Program-made: the position numbers and the translations under genes | Notes under the pieces: model-generated | What the model was told of the DNA's origin: nothing | Databases searched by the model: none | What the model saw: only the letters and a program-made list of their open reading frames with translations | Shown here: piece after piece, positions 5,935-11,782 of the stretch | Position numbering within the stretch: position 1 is the stretch's first letter | How the letters are laid out: the number at the start of each line of letters is the position of its first letter | Assembly (NCBI GenBank): GCA_016201805.1 | Contig: JACQCB010000122.1 | Coordinates: 1-11,783 of the forward strand | Source: Nitrospirota bacterium | GTDB lineage: Bacteria; Nitrospirota; Nitrospiria; Nitrospirales; Nitrospiraceae | Length of the DNA stretch: 11,783 nucleotides | Reading direction: 5' to 3'

Positions 5935-6381
5935 ATGCATGTAGCCAGTGTCACACGGCGGTATCACTTTGCGGCGGCGCATCGTCTGCACACGGAGCAT
6001 CTGTCCGAAGAAGAGAACTGGAAGGTCTTCGGGAAGTGCAACAATCCCAATGGCCACGGACATAACTACACCCTGTTCGTGACCGTCCGTGGCGGGATCG
6101 ACGCGCAGACCGGCCGGGCGGTGGCGTTCGATACGCTGGATCGGACCGTGCAGCAGACGGTGCTGGACCGGTTCGATCACCAGGATTTGAACCATGATCC
6201 GGCCTTTGCCGACCGGACGACGACGGGGGAAAATCTCGTGCTGTTGATCTGGGATCTGCTGCTGGCACAACTGCCACCCGGCCAGTTGGAGAAGATCGGA
6301 TTGATTGAGACGCGCGACAACTATTTCGAATATGCCGGCCCTGCGGCACAATCCGCTGCGGTCGGGCGAACAGGCGGGTAA
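5935..6381 (+). CDS. 6-pyruvoyl-tetrahydropterin synthase (PTPS/QueD superfamily)
   Basis: 148 aa from ATG 5935; an upstream in-frame GTG at 5884 sits in the terminator tail and adds a low-complexity extension, so it is rejected. Zinc ligands are H16 (FAAAHRL), H41 and H43 (HGH). Catalytic residues are C35 (GKCNNPNGHGHNY), the D81-H82 pair in the DHQDLN stretch, and E125 (ETRDNYFEY). The C-X5-HGH spacing is that of the tetrahydrobiopterin-type PTPS (often called PTPS-II), whereas QueD of the queuosine pathway typically has C-X3-HGH. It would convert 7,8-dihydroneopterin triphosphate, the product of the FolE gene three bases downstream, to 6-pyruvoyl-tetrahydropterin. The C-terminal 15 residues are a low-complexity tail. 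Confidence 0.88.
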   Translation: MHVASVTRRYHFAAAHRLHTEHLSEEENWKVFGKCNNPNGHGHNYTLFVTVRGGIDAQTGRAVAFDTLDRTVQQTVLDRFDHQDLNHDPAFADRTTTGENLVLLIWDLLLAQLPPGQLEKIGLIETRDNYFEYAGPAAQSAAVGRTGG

Positions 6382-6384
6382 AAC

Positions 6385-7014
6385 ATGGCGATGAAGAGAC
6401 GGGGCGGCGTAAGACAACGGCAGCGGGGGCAGGGGGCGGCCGAGGGGGACCTCAAGGATCTGGTCACCAGGATGTTGATCCAGCTCGGCGAGAACCCGAA
6501 GCGCAACGGCTTGCTCAAGACGCCGGAGCGGGTGGAGAAAGCCCTGCGGTTCATGACCCAGGGCTACAAGCAGAATCTCGACCACCTCCTCAACGAAGCG
6601 CTCTTCCCGCTCGAATACGACGAGATGGTGATCGTCAAGGATATCGACTTTTTCAGCCTCTGCGAACATCACCTTTTGCCCTTCTTCGGCCGCTGCCACG
6701 TCGGGTACTTGCCGAGGAAAAAGGTCGTGGGGTTGAGCAAGATTCCACGGATCGTGGACATGTTCAGCCGCAGGCTGCAAGTGCAGGAGCGCTTGACGGT
6801 CCAGATTGCGGAAGCGATTCAGGAGAAATTGCACCCGGAAGGCGTGGGCGTCGTGGTGGAGGCCCGCCACCTCTGCATGATGATGCGGGGGGTGGAAAAA
6901 CAGAATACGCTCGCCGTGACCAGTTCCATGCTCGGTGCGTTTCGAACCCAGCAACAGACCCGCGTGGAATTCCTCAAGTTGATCCGCCGAGGCGGGGCCG
7001 GCGATCCGGACTGA
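6385..7014 (+). CDS. folE: GTP cyclohydrolase I
   Basis: 209 aa; ATG three bases after the PTPS stop. It has the type I zinc site C93 and H96 (SLCEHHLLPF) with C164 (RHLCMMMRG), catalytic H162, the VGLSKIPRIV segment (115-124) and the QVQERLT substrate-binding stretch (132-138). Residues 1-21 are a basic Gln/Gly-rich extension before the conserved core, which begins near DLKDLV; length is otherwise normal. The enzyme converts GTP to 7,8-dihydroneopterin triphosphate, entry point to folate, tetrahydrobiopterin and 7-deazaguanine pathways. Coupling to a C-X5-HGH PTPS suggests a biopterin-type product here. It works as a cytoplasmic decamer (family knowledge). Confidence 0.95.
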   Translation: MAMKRRGGVRQRQRGQGAAEGDLKDLVTRMLIQLGENPKRNGLLKTPERVEKALRFMTQGYKQNLDHLLNEALFPLEYDEMVIVKDIDFFSLCEHHLLPFFGRCHVGYLPRKKVVGLSKIPRIVDMFSRRLQVQERLTVQIAEAIQEKLHPEGVGVVVEARHLCMMMRGVEKQNTLAVTSSMLGAFRTQQQTRVEFLKLIRRGGAGDPD

Positions 7015-7096
7015 CCGCTGAAGAATTGCACATTGATTCATCCAGTCATTGTGTCACTGGCCGAGCCGAGCAATCGTCAATGGTTCAATGATCAAA

Positions 7097-7894
7097 TCAC
7101 TCAATCGTTACTGTCTCTAGGAACGAGACAAGCGCGGTGTTGAATGCCTCCGGCTGTTCCAGGTTGCTTAAGTGGCCGGCCGAGGGGATGATTTCGAACC
7201 GCGCGCCTTTGATACCCTCCGCAATCCTCCTGTTTTCATCCGGGCTCGTCAGAACATCGCCGTCGCCGACCAAAACCAACGTCGGGCAGTCGATGTCGGA
7301 CAAGTCCTGGCTTGAGTCTGGCCGCTCCGCGATGGCCATGAGGTCTCCGACGATCCCGCTGATCTGTGTGCTCAGGCTGATGGTTGCTATACGTTGCACC
7401 AAGTCAGGCTTGGCCTGGTAGGCGGAGGCCGAGAGCAGCTTGGGGCCCATGTCGGCCACCACGGCTTTGGCGCCCTCCTTGTAGACTCGCTGGGCCAGTG
7501 CAAACCGCCACGCCACGACCTCGGGCGTGTCCGCCTCGGCGCGCGTGTCGCAGAAGACGAGGCCCTTGATCCGTTCCGGATACTTTCGGTGGAAGGCGAA
7601 GAGGAGGTACCCGCCCATCGACAGCCCGACGAACACGGCCCCGGTGATCTTGAGGTGATCCAACAACCCTGCCACGTCGTCGGCGAATTGGTCCAGTGTA
7701 TAGCGCCAGAGCGGCGCGTCCGATTCGCCGTGGCCGCGCAAGTCTACGGCGATCACCCGATAGTGTTTGGAGAGGGCCTGCCGTTGCGGTTCCCACATGC
7801 TGCGGTTGAAGGGGAAGGCATGGAGGAAGACAACCGGCAGGCCCCGGCCATCATCGCTATAGGCCAGATCGATCCCGTTGATCCGCGCTTTCAT
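7097..7894 (-). CDS. Alpha/beta hydrolase (3-oxoadipate enol-lactonase/esterase-like)
   Basis: 265 aa from the ATG at 7892-7894, preceded on the minus strand by GGGAGAAGGA. The frame stays open upstream to 8569 but that part overlaps rarA antisense and reads as non-coding. It has the HAFPFNRSMW oxyanion region (25-34), the nucleophile elbow GLSMGG with S92, the acid in GDGDVLTSP (D213 most likely, D211 alternative) and H241 (AGHLSN). No signal peptide is present, so it is cytoplasmic. Overall pattern and length resemble PcaD-like lactonases and small carboxylesterases, but no aromatic-degradation genes are nearby, so the substrate is unknown. It converges on folE across 82 bases and is divergent from rarA. 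Confidence 0.88.
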   Translation of the reverse strand: MKARINGIDLAYSDDGRGLPVVFLHAFPFNRSMWEPQRQALSKHYRVIAVDLRGHGESDAPLWRYTLDQFADDVAGLLDHLKITGAVFVGLSMGGYLLFAFHRKYPERIKGLVFCDTRAEADTPEVVAWRFALAQRVYKEGAKAVVADMGPKLLSASAYQAKPDLVQRIATISLSTQISGIVGDLMAIAERPDSSQDLSDIDCPTLVLVGDGDVLTSPDENRRIAEGIKGARFEIIPSAGHLSNLEQPEAFNTALVSFLETVTIE

Positions 7895-8009
7895 TCCGTC
7901 CTTCTCCCGAAGCGTGCCGTTCCACCGCTCGATCTTCCTAGCATCCCCCCGCCGGGGCGTCAAGATGAGAGGCTGACGCGGGCCGATCGGAGCGTTTGCG
8001 GCCAGTGTC

Positions 8010-8025
8010 GATTCTGTATAGAATC
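8010..8025. promoter_or_regulatory. Palindrome overlapping a possible rarA -10 box
   Basis: GATTCT-GTAT-AGAATC is a perfect 6-bp inverted repeat 25 bases before the rarA start, and TATAGA (8017-8022) inside it could be the -10. The best -35 candidate, TTGCGG at 7996, is only 15 bases upstream, so the promoter is weak. The palindrome could be an operator for rarA, the divergent hydrolase, or both. Confidence 0.3.
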
Positions 8026-8050
8026 CTCTTGAATCAGGAGAACAGTTGAA

Positions 8051-9343
8051 ATGGGACGAGATCGCGAGCCGGAGCCTGATCTGTTTCATGCCGGTCAGGA
8101 AGGGGGCGACGTCTCGGCTCCGTTGGCCGAACGGATGCGCCCGCAGGACTTTGCGGACTTCGTGGGGCAGGACGAGATCGTCGCGCCGGATCGGCCGCTC
8201 CGCCGGGCCATCGAGTCCGACACGTTGTCCTCTGTCATCCTCTGGGGGCCTCCCGGCTCTGGCAAGACCACCTTGGCCAGGATCATCGCGCGTCATACGA
8301 AGGCGGAGTTCGTTTACTTCTCCGCCATCACCAGCGGCATTCCCGAGCTGCGCACGCTCATCAAGGCGGCGGAACAGCGGCGTGTCCTGCACCGGCAGCG
8401 CACGATCCTTTTCGTAGACGAAATCCACCGGTTCAACAAGGCCCAGCAGGACGCGTTTTTGCCGCACGTCGAGCGGGGGACGATCATCTTGCTGGGCGCC
8501 ACAACCGAAAACCCCTCGTTCGAAGTGATCGCGCCGTTGTTGTCCCGCTCCCTGGTCGTGGTGCTGCAATCGTTGTCGGAGGAGGCGATGGGGACGATCC
8601 TGGACCGCGCCGTTTCAGATGCTGATCGCGGGTTGGGCCGGCTCAAGGTCGAACTGTCGCCGGAGGCGCATCGCCGGTTGATCGGGTTTGGGAACGGCGA
8701 CGCCCGTGTCTTGCTGACGGTCCTGGAATTCGTGGCCACGCAGACTCCGGCCCAGCCGGATGGCCGGGTGGTGATCGACGAGGCGGCGTTGGACGCCGCC
8801 TTGCTCAAGAAGGCGCTCCGGTACGATCGGGCCGGAGAGGAGCATTACAACCTCATTTCGGCTTACATCAAGAGCCTGCGGGACTCAGACGCGGACGGCG
8901 CCCTCTACTGGCTGGCTCGGATGTTGGAAGGCGGGGAGGACCCCAAGTTTATCGCCAGGCGCATGGTGATCTTTGCCTCGGAGGACATCGGTAATGCCGA
9001 CCCGATGGCCCTGGTCTTGGCCACAGCCGTCGTGCAGGCGGTGGAGTTCGTCGGGCTTCCTGAAGCCCAGATCAACTTGGCCCAGGGGACGACCTATCTG
9101 GCTACCTGCAGGAAAGACAACGCGTCTTATATTGGTCTGCTGGGGGCGGTGAAGGATGCGCGGGCCTTCGGTAATCTCGGCGTGCCGAATCACTTGCGCA
9201 ATGCGGTCACGTCGTTAATGAAGGATTTGGGTTATGGGAAGGGGTACCGATATGTGCACGAGGACGAAGCGGCACGCACCGAACAAGCGCATCTTCCTGA
9301 GCCGTTGAAGGGAAAACGCTATTACCGGCCTAAGAAACAGTGA
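8051..9343 (+). CDS. rarA: Replication-associated recombination protein A (RarA/MgsA), AAA+ ATPase
   Basis: 430 aa, with AGGAGA (8036-8041) nine bases before the ATG. Walker A GPPGSGKT (66-73), Walker B ILFVDEIHRF (119-128) with D123/E124, sensor 1 GATTENP (149-155) and a following SR (165-166) that could supply the arginine finger are all present. The C-terminal MgsA-type oligomerisation region includes the EDIGNADP segment and GLPEAQINLAQ. The first 24 residues are a variable extension before the PLAERMRP start of the core. RarA acts at stalled replication forks and single-stranded gaps and forms tetramers (family knowledge). It is monocistronic here and marks the left edge of the right accessory block. 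Confidence 0.95.
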   Translation: MGRDREPEPDLFHAGQEGGDVSAPLAERMRPQDFADFVGQDEIVAPDRPLRRAIESDTLSSVILWGPPGSGKTTLARIIARHTKAEFVYFSAITSGIPELRTLIKAAEQRRVLHRQRTILFVDEIHRFNKAQQDAFLPHVERGTIILLGATTENPSFEVIAPLLSRSLVVVLQSLSEEAMGTILDRAVSDADRGLGRLKVELSPEAHRRLIGFGNGDARVLLTVLEFVATQTPAQPDGRVVIDEAALDAALLKKALRYDRAGEEHYNLISAYIKSLRDSDADGALYWLARMLEGGEDPKFIARRMVIFASEDIGNADPMALVLATAVVQAVEFVGLPEAQINLAQGTTYLATCRKDNASYIGLLGAVKDARAFGNLGVPNHLRNAVTSLMKDLGYGKGYRYVHEDEAARTEQAHLPEPLKGKRYYRPKKQ

Positions 9344-9402
9344 TGAGAGTTGAGTGCTGAGTTCCCTGAAAACTGCGACCTAAAAACTGACGACTGACAA
9401 CC
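9344..9402. repeat. Low-complexity intergenic filler after rarA
   Basis: The 59 bases after the rarA stop are built of degenerate short units such as GAGTTGAGTGCTGAGTT and AAAACTG, repeated around 9347-9363, 9368-9374 and 9382-9389. There is no ORF or terminator. The integrase remnant begins exactly where this filler ends, so its 5' breakpoint lies at about 9400. Confidence 0.35.
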
Positions 9403-9566
9403 CACACCTTTCGCCACTCCTTCGCGACGCACGTACTTGAGGACGGTTACGACATCCGAACCTTCAGGAACTGCTCGGTCACACGGACGTGAAGACCACG
9501 ATGATTTATACCCACGTGTTGAACCGAGGCGGCAAAGGCGCGCGAAGTCCCGTAGACTCGCTCTGA
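9403..9566 (+). pseudogene. intI: Integron integrase (IntI) C-terminal remnant, truncated and frameshifted
   Basis: From 9403 the sequence reads HTFRHSFATHVLEDGYDIRT; at about 9463 one base appears to be missing (ACC TT CAG), and the next frame continues QELLGHTDVKTTMIYTHVLN then RGGKGARSPVDSL and TGA (9564-9566). Together these give tyrosine-recombinase box II residues: the H-X2-R motif (HTFR), the LGH histidine and the catalytic Tyr in MIYTH. The ending VLNRGGKGARSPVD matches the C-terminus of integron integrases (compare class 1 VLKVGGAGVRSPLD) rather than XerC/D. The N-terminal domain, box I arginine and the IntI-specific insertion are absent. It is non-functional and lies on the same strand as, and upstream of, the attC-bearing cassettes. 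Confidence 0.85.
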
Positions 9567-9583
9567 GGCCCGGACTCTGACTA

Positions 9584-9743
9584 GGGGTCTTATGCGGAAC
9601 CATATAAGATCCCCGCTGAACGAGGCGCGGCTGAGGGAAAGTCATAGCGCAACCAAGGTTATGCAGTCCTGTTGCTAGAAAAATGGCAGGGGCTTATACT
9701 GCGGTCTGAGCCATCCGGGTTCTTATACAGAACCAGATAATCC
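9584..9743 (+). repeat. Imperfect direct repeats with internal dyad symmetry, possible attI-like or recombinase sites
   Basis: TCTTATGCGGAACCATATAA (9588-9607, extending to 9612) and TCTTATACAGAACCAGATAA (9721-9740, extending to 9743) share most positions and lie 133 bases apart. The first also has palindromic arms (GGGGTCTTAT with ATAAGATCCCC, one bulge). They fall between the integrase remnant and the first cassette gene, where an attI site would be expected, but no simple GTTRRRY core is recognisable. Confidence 0.4.
9672..9700 (+). promoter_or_regulatory. Candidate cassette promoter
   Basis: TTGCTA (9672-9677), a 17-base spacer and TATACT (9695-9700) point toward the cassettes and lie 79 bases before the first cassette start. 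The position matches that of an integron Pc promoter; the match to consensus is moderate. Confidence 0.45.
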
Positions 9744-9778
9744 ATAGTGATGCGTAATCCAATGACCCGGATATCGCC

Positions 9779-10050
9779 ATGAAATTTGAGTGGGATTCGC
9801 GCAAAGCCGAGATCAATCTTCGCAAGCACGGTGTATCGTTTGACGAAGCAGGCTCCGTATTTCTGGACCGTTTGGCGCTATCGGGTCCTGATCCGGAGCA
9901 CTCGGTCGGTGAATCACGATACATTACTTTTGGAATGTCACGTTTGGGGCGGTTACTCGCTGTTTCGCATACGTACCGGCCCGGCGCGATTGAATCATCA
10001 CTGCTCGCCGTGTAACGCGCGACGAAAGGAAAATATATGAAGAAGGCTAA
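9779..10050 (+). pseudogene. BrnT-family toxin, copy 1, frameshifted near its 3' end
   Basis: The open frame 9779-10015 gives 78 aa beginning MKFEWDSRKAEINLRKHGVS, the classic BrnT start (BrnT is a RelE-like ribonuclease toxin). It matches the intact copy at 10354 up to residue 72, then diverges into SSLLAV and stops. Supplying one extra A at about 9994 restores EIITARRVTRDERKIYEEG with stop TAA at 10048-10050, giving about 90 aa that align with the intact copy without gaps over that stretch. So a single-base deletion (or a sequencing error in a short A-run) truncates the toxin. The restored end overlaps the antitoxin start by 14 bases, the same arrangement as in the second pair. No strong ribosome-binding site precedes the ATG. 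Confidence 0.7.
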
Positions 10051-10291
10051 AGACGAGATGCGTTCGGAGTACAAGCGGTCGGATTTTGCAAAGCTGGAAA
10101 GAGGAAAGTTCTATGCAGAAGTGGCTGCAGGAACTTCCGTCGCCTTGTTGGAGCCAGCGATCGCCAAGGCATTTCCCACTTCTAAAGCAGTTAATGAAGC
10201 TCTTGCTGGCCTGCTCGTTCTGACCGAAAAAACATCACGCATAACACGGCGCTCAACACGGACGCGCGCAAAGGCGGCGCGCACCGGTTAG
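10037..10291 (+). CDS. BrnT-partner antitoxin-like protein, copy 1, with attC-encoded tail
   Basis: 84 aa; AAGGA (10026-10030) lies six bases before the ATG. The core MRSEYKRSDFAKLERGKFYA then TSVALLEPAIAKAFPTSKAVNEALAGLL is a small conserved protein paralogous to the one at 10613; both directly follow a BrnT gene, so an antitoxin role is likely though it is not the classical BrnA sequence. The last 17 residues (68-84, RITRRSTRTRAKAARTG) are encoded by the attC site that ends the cassette, which gives a tail with seven Arg/Lys. Because its toxin is frameshifted, it may now be an orphan antitoxin, possibly able to act on the second toxin. Confidence 0.65.
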   Translation: MKKAKDEMRSEYKRSDFAKLERGKFYAEVAAGTSVALLEPAIAKAFPTSKAVNEALAGLLVLTEKTSRITRRSTRTRAKAARTG

Positions 10292-10304
10292 CTCGGCGTT
10301 AGAC
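10239..10304 (+). other. Integron attC recombination site (attC2)
   Basis: A 66-bp site. R'' is GCATAAC (10239-10245, one deviation from RYYYAAC) and R' is GTTAGAC (10298-10304, perfect GTTRRRY). L'' GCTCAACACGG (10251-10261) and L' CCGGTTAGC (10284-10292) are complementary except for an unpaired C and an extra A, the extrahelical bases typical of attC. The central stem is GCGCGC (10264-10269) with GCGCGC (10277-10282). It overlaps the end of the antitoxin reading frame. Confidence 0.85.
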
Positions 10305-10353
10305 TGTCGTGTGGCGGTCGAAACCGCTAGCCGATTTGTGATAGGCCCCGGCT

Positions 10354-10644
10354 GTGGTCGATGAGTGGGATCCGGAGAAAGCGGCGGCAAATCTTCGCAA
10401 GCACAAGGTGTTGTTTGCTGAGGCAGCGTCCGTTTTTCTCGATCCGTTGGCGATCACCTTTTCCGACCCAGACCACTCGGATGAGGAAGATCGAGAGATC
10501 CCCATCGGCGTGTCTTCAAAACAACGGCTGCTGTTCGTTGCACACTGTGAGCGGGGCGACCGCATCCGCATAATCAATGCCCGAAGGGCCACGCGCAAGG
10601 AGCGATTGCAATATGAACAGAGAATCGGCAAAGAAGCGCGTTGA
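10354..10644 (+). CDS. BrnT-family toxin, copy 2, intact
   Basis: 96 aa; GTG 10354 is the only plausible start, since a TGA lies in frame at 10339-10341 and no ATG occurs in frame nearby; no clear Shine-Dalgarno is seen. The sequence WDPEKAAANLRKHKVLFAEA (5-24), ASVFLDPLAITFSDPDHSDE, the LLFVAHCERGDRIRIINARR stretch and the ATRKERLQYE ending are all standard BrnT features. BrnT toxins are ribonucleases that arrest growth until bound by antitoxin (family knowledge). It is the better preserved paralogue of the broken copy at 9779. Its stop overlaps the antitoxin by 32 bases, and the cassette begins right after attC2. Confidence 0.85.
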   Translation: MVDEWDPEKAAANLRKHKVLFAEAASVFLDPLAITFSDPDHSDEEDREIPIGVSSKQRLLFVAHCERGDRIRIINARRATRKERLQYEQRIGKEAR

Positions 10645-10924
10645 TGAGCTTCGATCTGAGTACGACCTGTCCCAACTGAAAGGCGGAGTGCGTGGCAAGT
10701 ACTACAAGCGAGCAATCGCAGGGACGAACCTCGTCTTGATCGAACCTGATCTTGCGGAAGTCTTTCCCAACACTGATTCCGTGAATCGGGCACTGCGCAC
10801 CTTGCTCGATGCCGCCAGCGTGGTGGCGGGACCAGCGCGGCGCCGGCGGGCGATGCCTAACAAGCGGCTCAAGCGACCCGCTGGAAAACGCGGCCGCTCA
10901 CCGAAGACATTAGCCGGGCCTTGA
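10613..10924 (+). CDS. BrnT-partner antitoxin-like protein, copy 2, with attC-encoded tail
   Basis: 103 aa from ATG 10613, with AAGGAG (10597-10602) ten bases upstream and the start inside the toxin gene. The core DELRSEYDLSQLKGGVRGKY then NLVLIEPDLAEVFPNTDSVN and RALRTLL aligns with the copy at 10037. After about residue 75 the protein becomes Arg/Lys/Pro-rich (ARRRRAMPNKRLKRPAGKRG), and residues 81-103 are translated from the attC3 region. The order toxin-antitoxin with overlap is the BrnT/BrnA layout, but the partner does not look like classical BrnA, so the antitoxin role is inferred from position and duplication. Confidence 0.7.
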   Translation: MNRESAKKRVDELRSEYDLSQLKGGVRGKYYKRAIAGTNLVLIEPDLAEVFPNTDSVNRALRTLLDAASVVAGPARRRRAMPNKRLKRPAGKRGRSPKTLAGP

Positions 10925-10964
10925 ATCGTTGCACGTACCGAGAGCGGGAGAGTGACTGTTAGGC
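10855..10964 (+). other. Probable integron attC site, long and degenerate (attC3)
   Basis: R'' GCCTAAC (10855-10861) is exactly complementary to R' GTTAGGC (10958-10964), 110 bp end to end, within the known attC size range. L'' (AAGCGGCTCAAGC) looks canonical, but the L' side before R' (GGGAGAGTGACT) pairs only partly with it (GAG and CT). Internal GCGGC/GCCGC arms could fold. It ends the second BrnT cassette, which would then span about 660 bp from attC2. The pairing is weaker than in the other two sites. Confidence 0.6.
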
Positions 10965-11089
10965 GGGTCTCGGTCATGCCGCCAAGAGCTTAGCGTGGCC
11001 CCAGGGGTGAAAAATAAATCCGTTCCCGATCGCTCGATGTATTGAAAGGCCAACGTTACTACAAGCCGAAGCCGCCTTCTGCCTGAGCC

Positions 11090-11782
11090 CTACACTGCTG
11101 CGAGCTTTTTCTTCACGTCTTCCAATTCGTCCGACAGGGCAGACCACTTGGCGGTGAGTCGTTCCAGGTCTTTCTTCCACCGGTCCTGTTCTCCCTGCAG
11201 GCTGTTCCAGCGAGCGGAGTCCTGGTAGAGGGCCGAGTCGGCCAATTCTTGCTCACGGCTCTTGAGGCGGGATTCCAGTTCGGTCACCTCGGCTTCCGCC
11301 TTGGCCACCTGCTTCTCCAGTCTCGCCTGGGCCTTCGTCAGCTCCCGGCGCTCCCCGGCCTTGCTCTTCTCCGCAGGGGGAGTGACCGGCGGGGATTGGC
11401 TGCTGGTCTTGGCCTGTTTCTGGGTGGGCGAGAGGTCTGCGGTGGATTCCTTGATGGACTCCAGTTCCTGAGCCCGCTTCCACAAGTAGTACTCGTAGTC
11501 CCCGTAATAGTCCCGCGCTTTGCCGTCGTCGATCTCCACCACCCGGGTGGCGATGCGCGTCAGGAAGGTCGGGTCGTGCGAGATGAAGACGATCGTGCCG
11601 GGAAAATCGCTCATGGCATCGGTCAACACGTCCACCGAAGCCGGATCGAGGTGGTTGGTCGGCTCGTCCAGCAGCAGCGTGTTCGCCGGCTCGACCAGCA
11701 TCCGCGCAAGGGCCACGCGGTTGCGTTCCCCGCCGCTCAGCGCCTTGATCGGCTTCTTCTGGTCCGGGCCGGAGAACAAGAA
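11090..11782 (-). CDS. ABC-F family ATPase (Uup/EttA-like), C-terminal part, 5' end outside window
   Basis: About 231 codons ending in TAG; the gene enters from the right edge. Visible are the second ABC domain signature LSGGERNRVALARMLV, Walker B TLLLDEPTNHLD and the switch histidine in FISHD, followed by the DYYGDYEYYLWKRAQELE exit segment. After a low-complexity Pro/Ser/Lys linker comes a long charged coiled coil (LTKAQARLEKQVAKAEAEVT, then repeated Glu/Lys/Leu heptads) to the end. A coiled-coil C-terminal domain is typical of Uup-type ABC-F proteins, which act on ribosomes or nucleic acids and have no membrane domains. The part with Walker A is off-window. It converges on the cassette block; the gap 10965-11089 shows no terminator I can support. 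Confidence 0.88.
   Translation of the reverse strand, partial: FLFSGPDQKKPIKALSGGERNRVALARMLVEPANTLLLDEPTNHLDPASVDVLTDAMSDFPGTIVFISHDPTFLTRIATRVVEIDDGKARDYYGDYEYYLWKRAQELESIKESTADLSPTQKQAKTSSQSPPVTPPAEKSKAGERRELTKAQARLEKQVAKAEAEVTELESRLKSREQELADSALYQDSARWNSLQGEQDRWKKDLERLTAKWSALSDELEDVKKKLAAV

Noticed and set aside
5854..7041. 395-codon minus-strand open frame opposite PTPS and folE
   Set aside because: It is antisense to two well-recognised enzymes with intact active sites and has no recognisable domain or ribosome-binding site.
7015..7096. Bidirectional terminator between folE and the convergent hydrolase
   Set aside because: Only a 5-bp CCAGT/ACTGG pairing and repetitive CAATG text are seen, with no stable stem followed by a T-run.
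7895..8569. Upstream extension of the minus-strand hydrolase reading frame to a 490-aa protein
   Set aside because: The extra part is antisense to rarA and reads as low-quality sequence; the ATG at 7892-7894 has a good ribosome-binding site and begins the normal hydrolase fold.
9991..9993. TGA as an internal nonsense mutation in BrnT copy 1
   Set aside because: It is in frame only if the frameshift is placed upstream; a single missing A at about 9994 explains the alignment to copy 2 without any internal stop.
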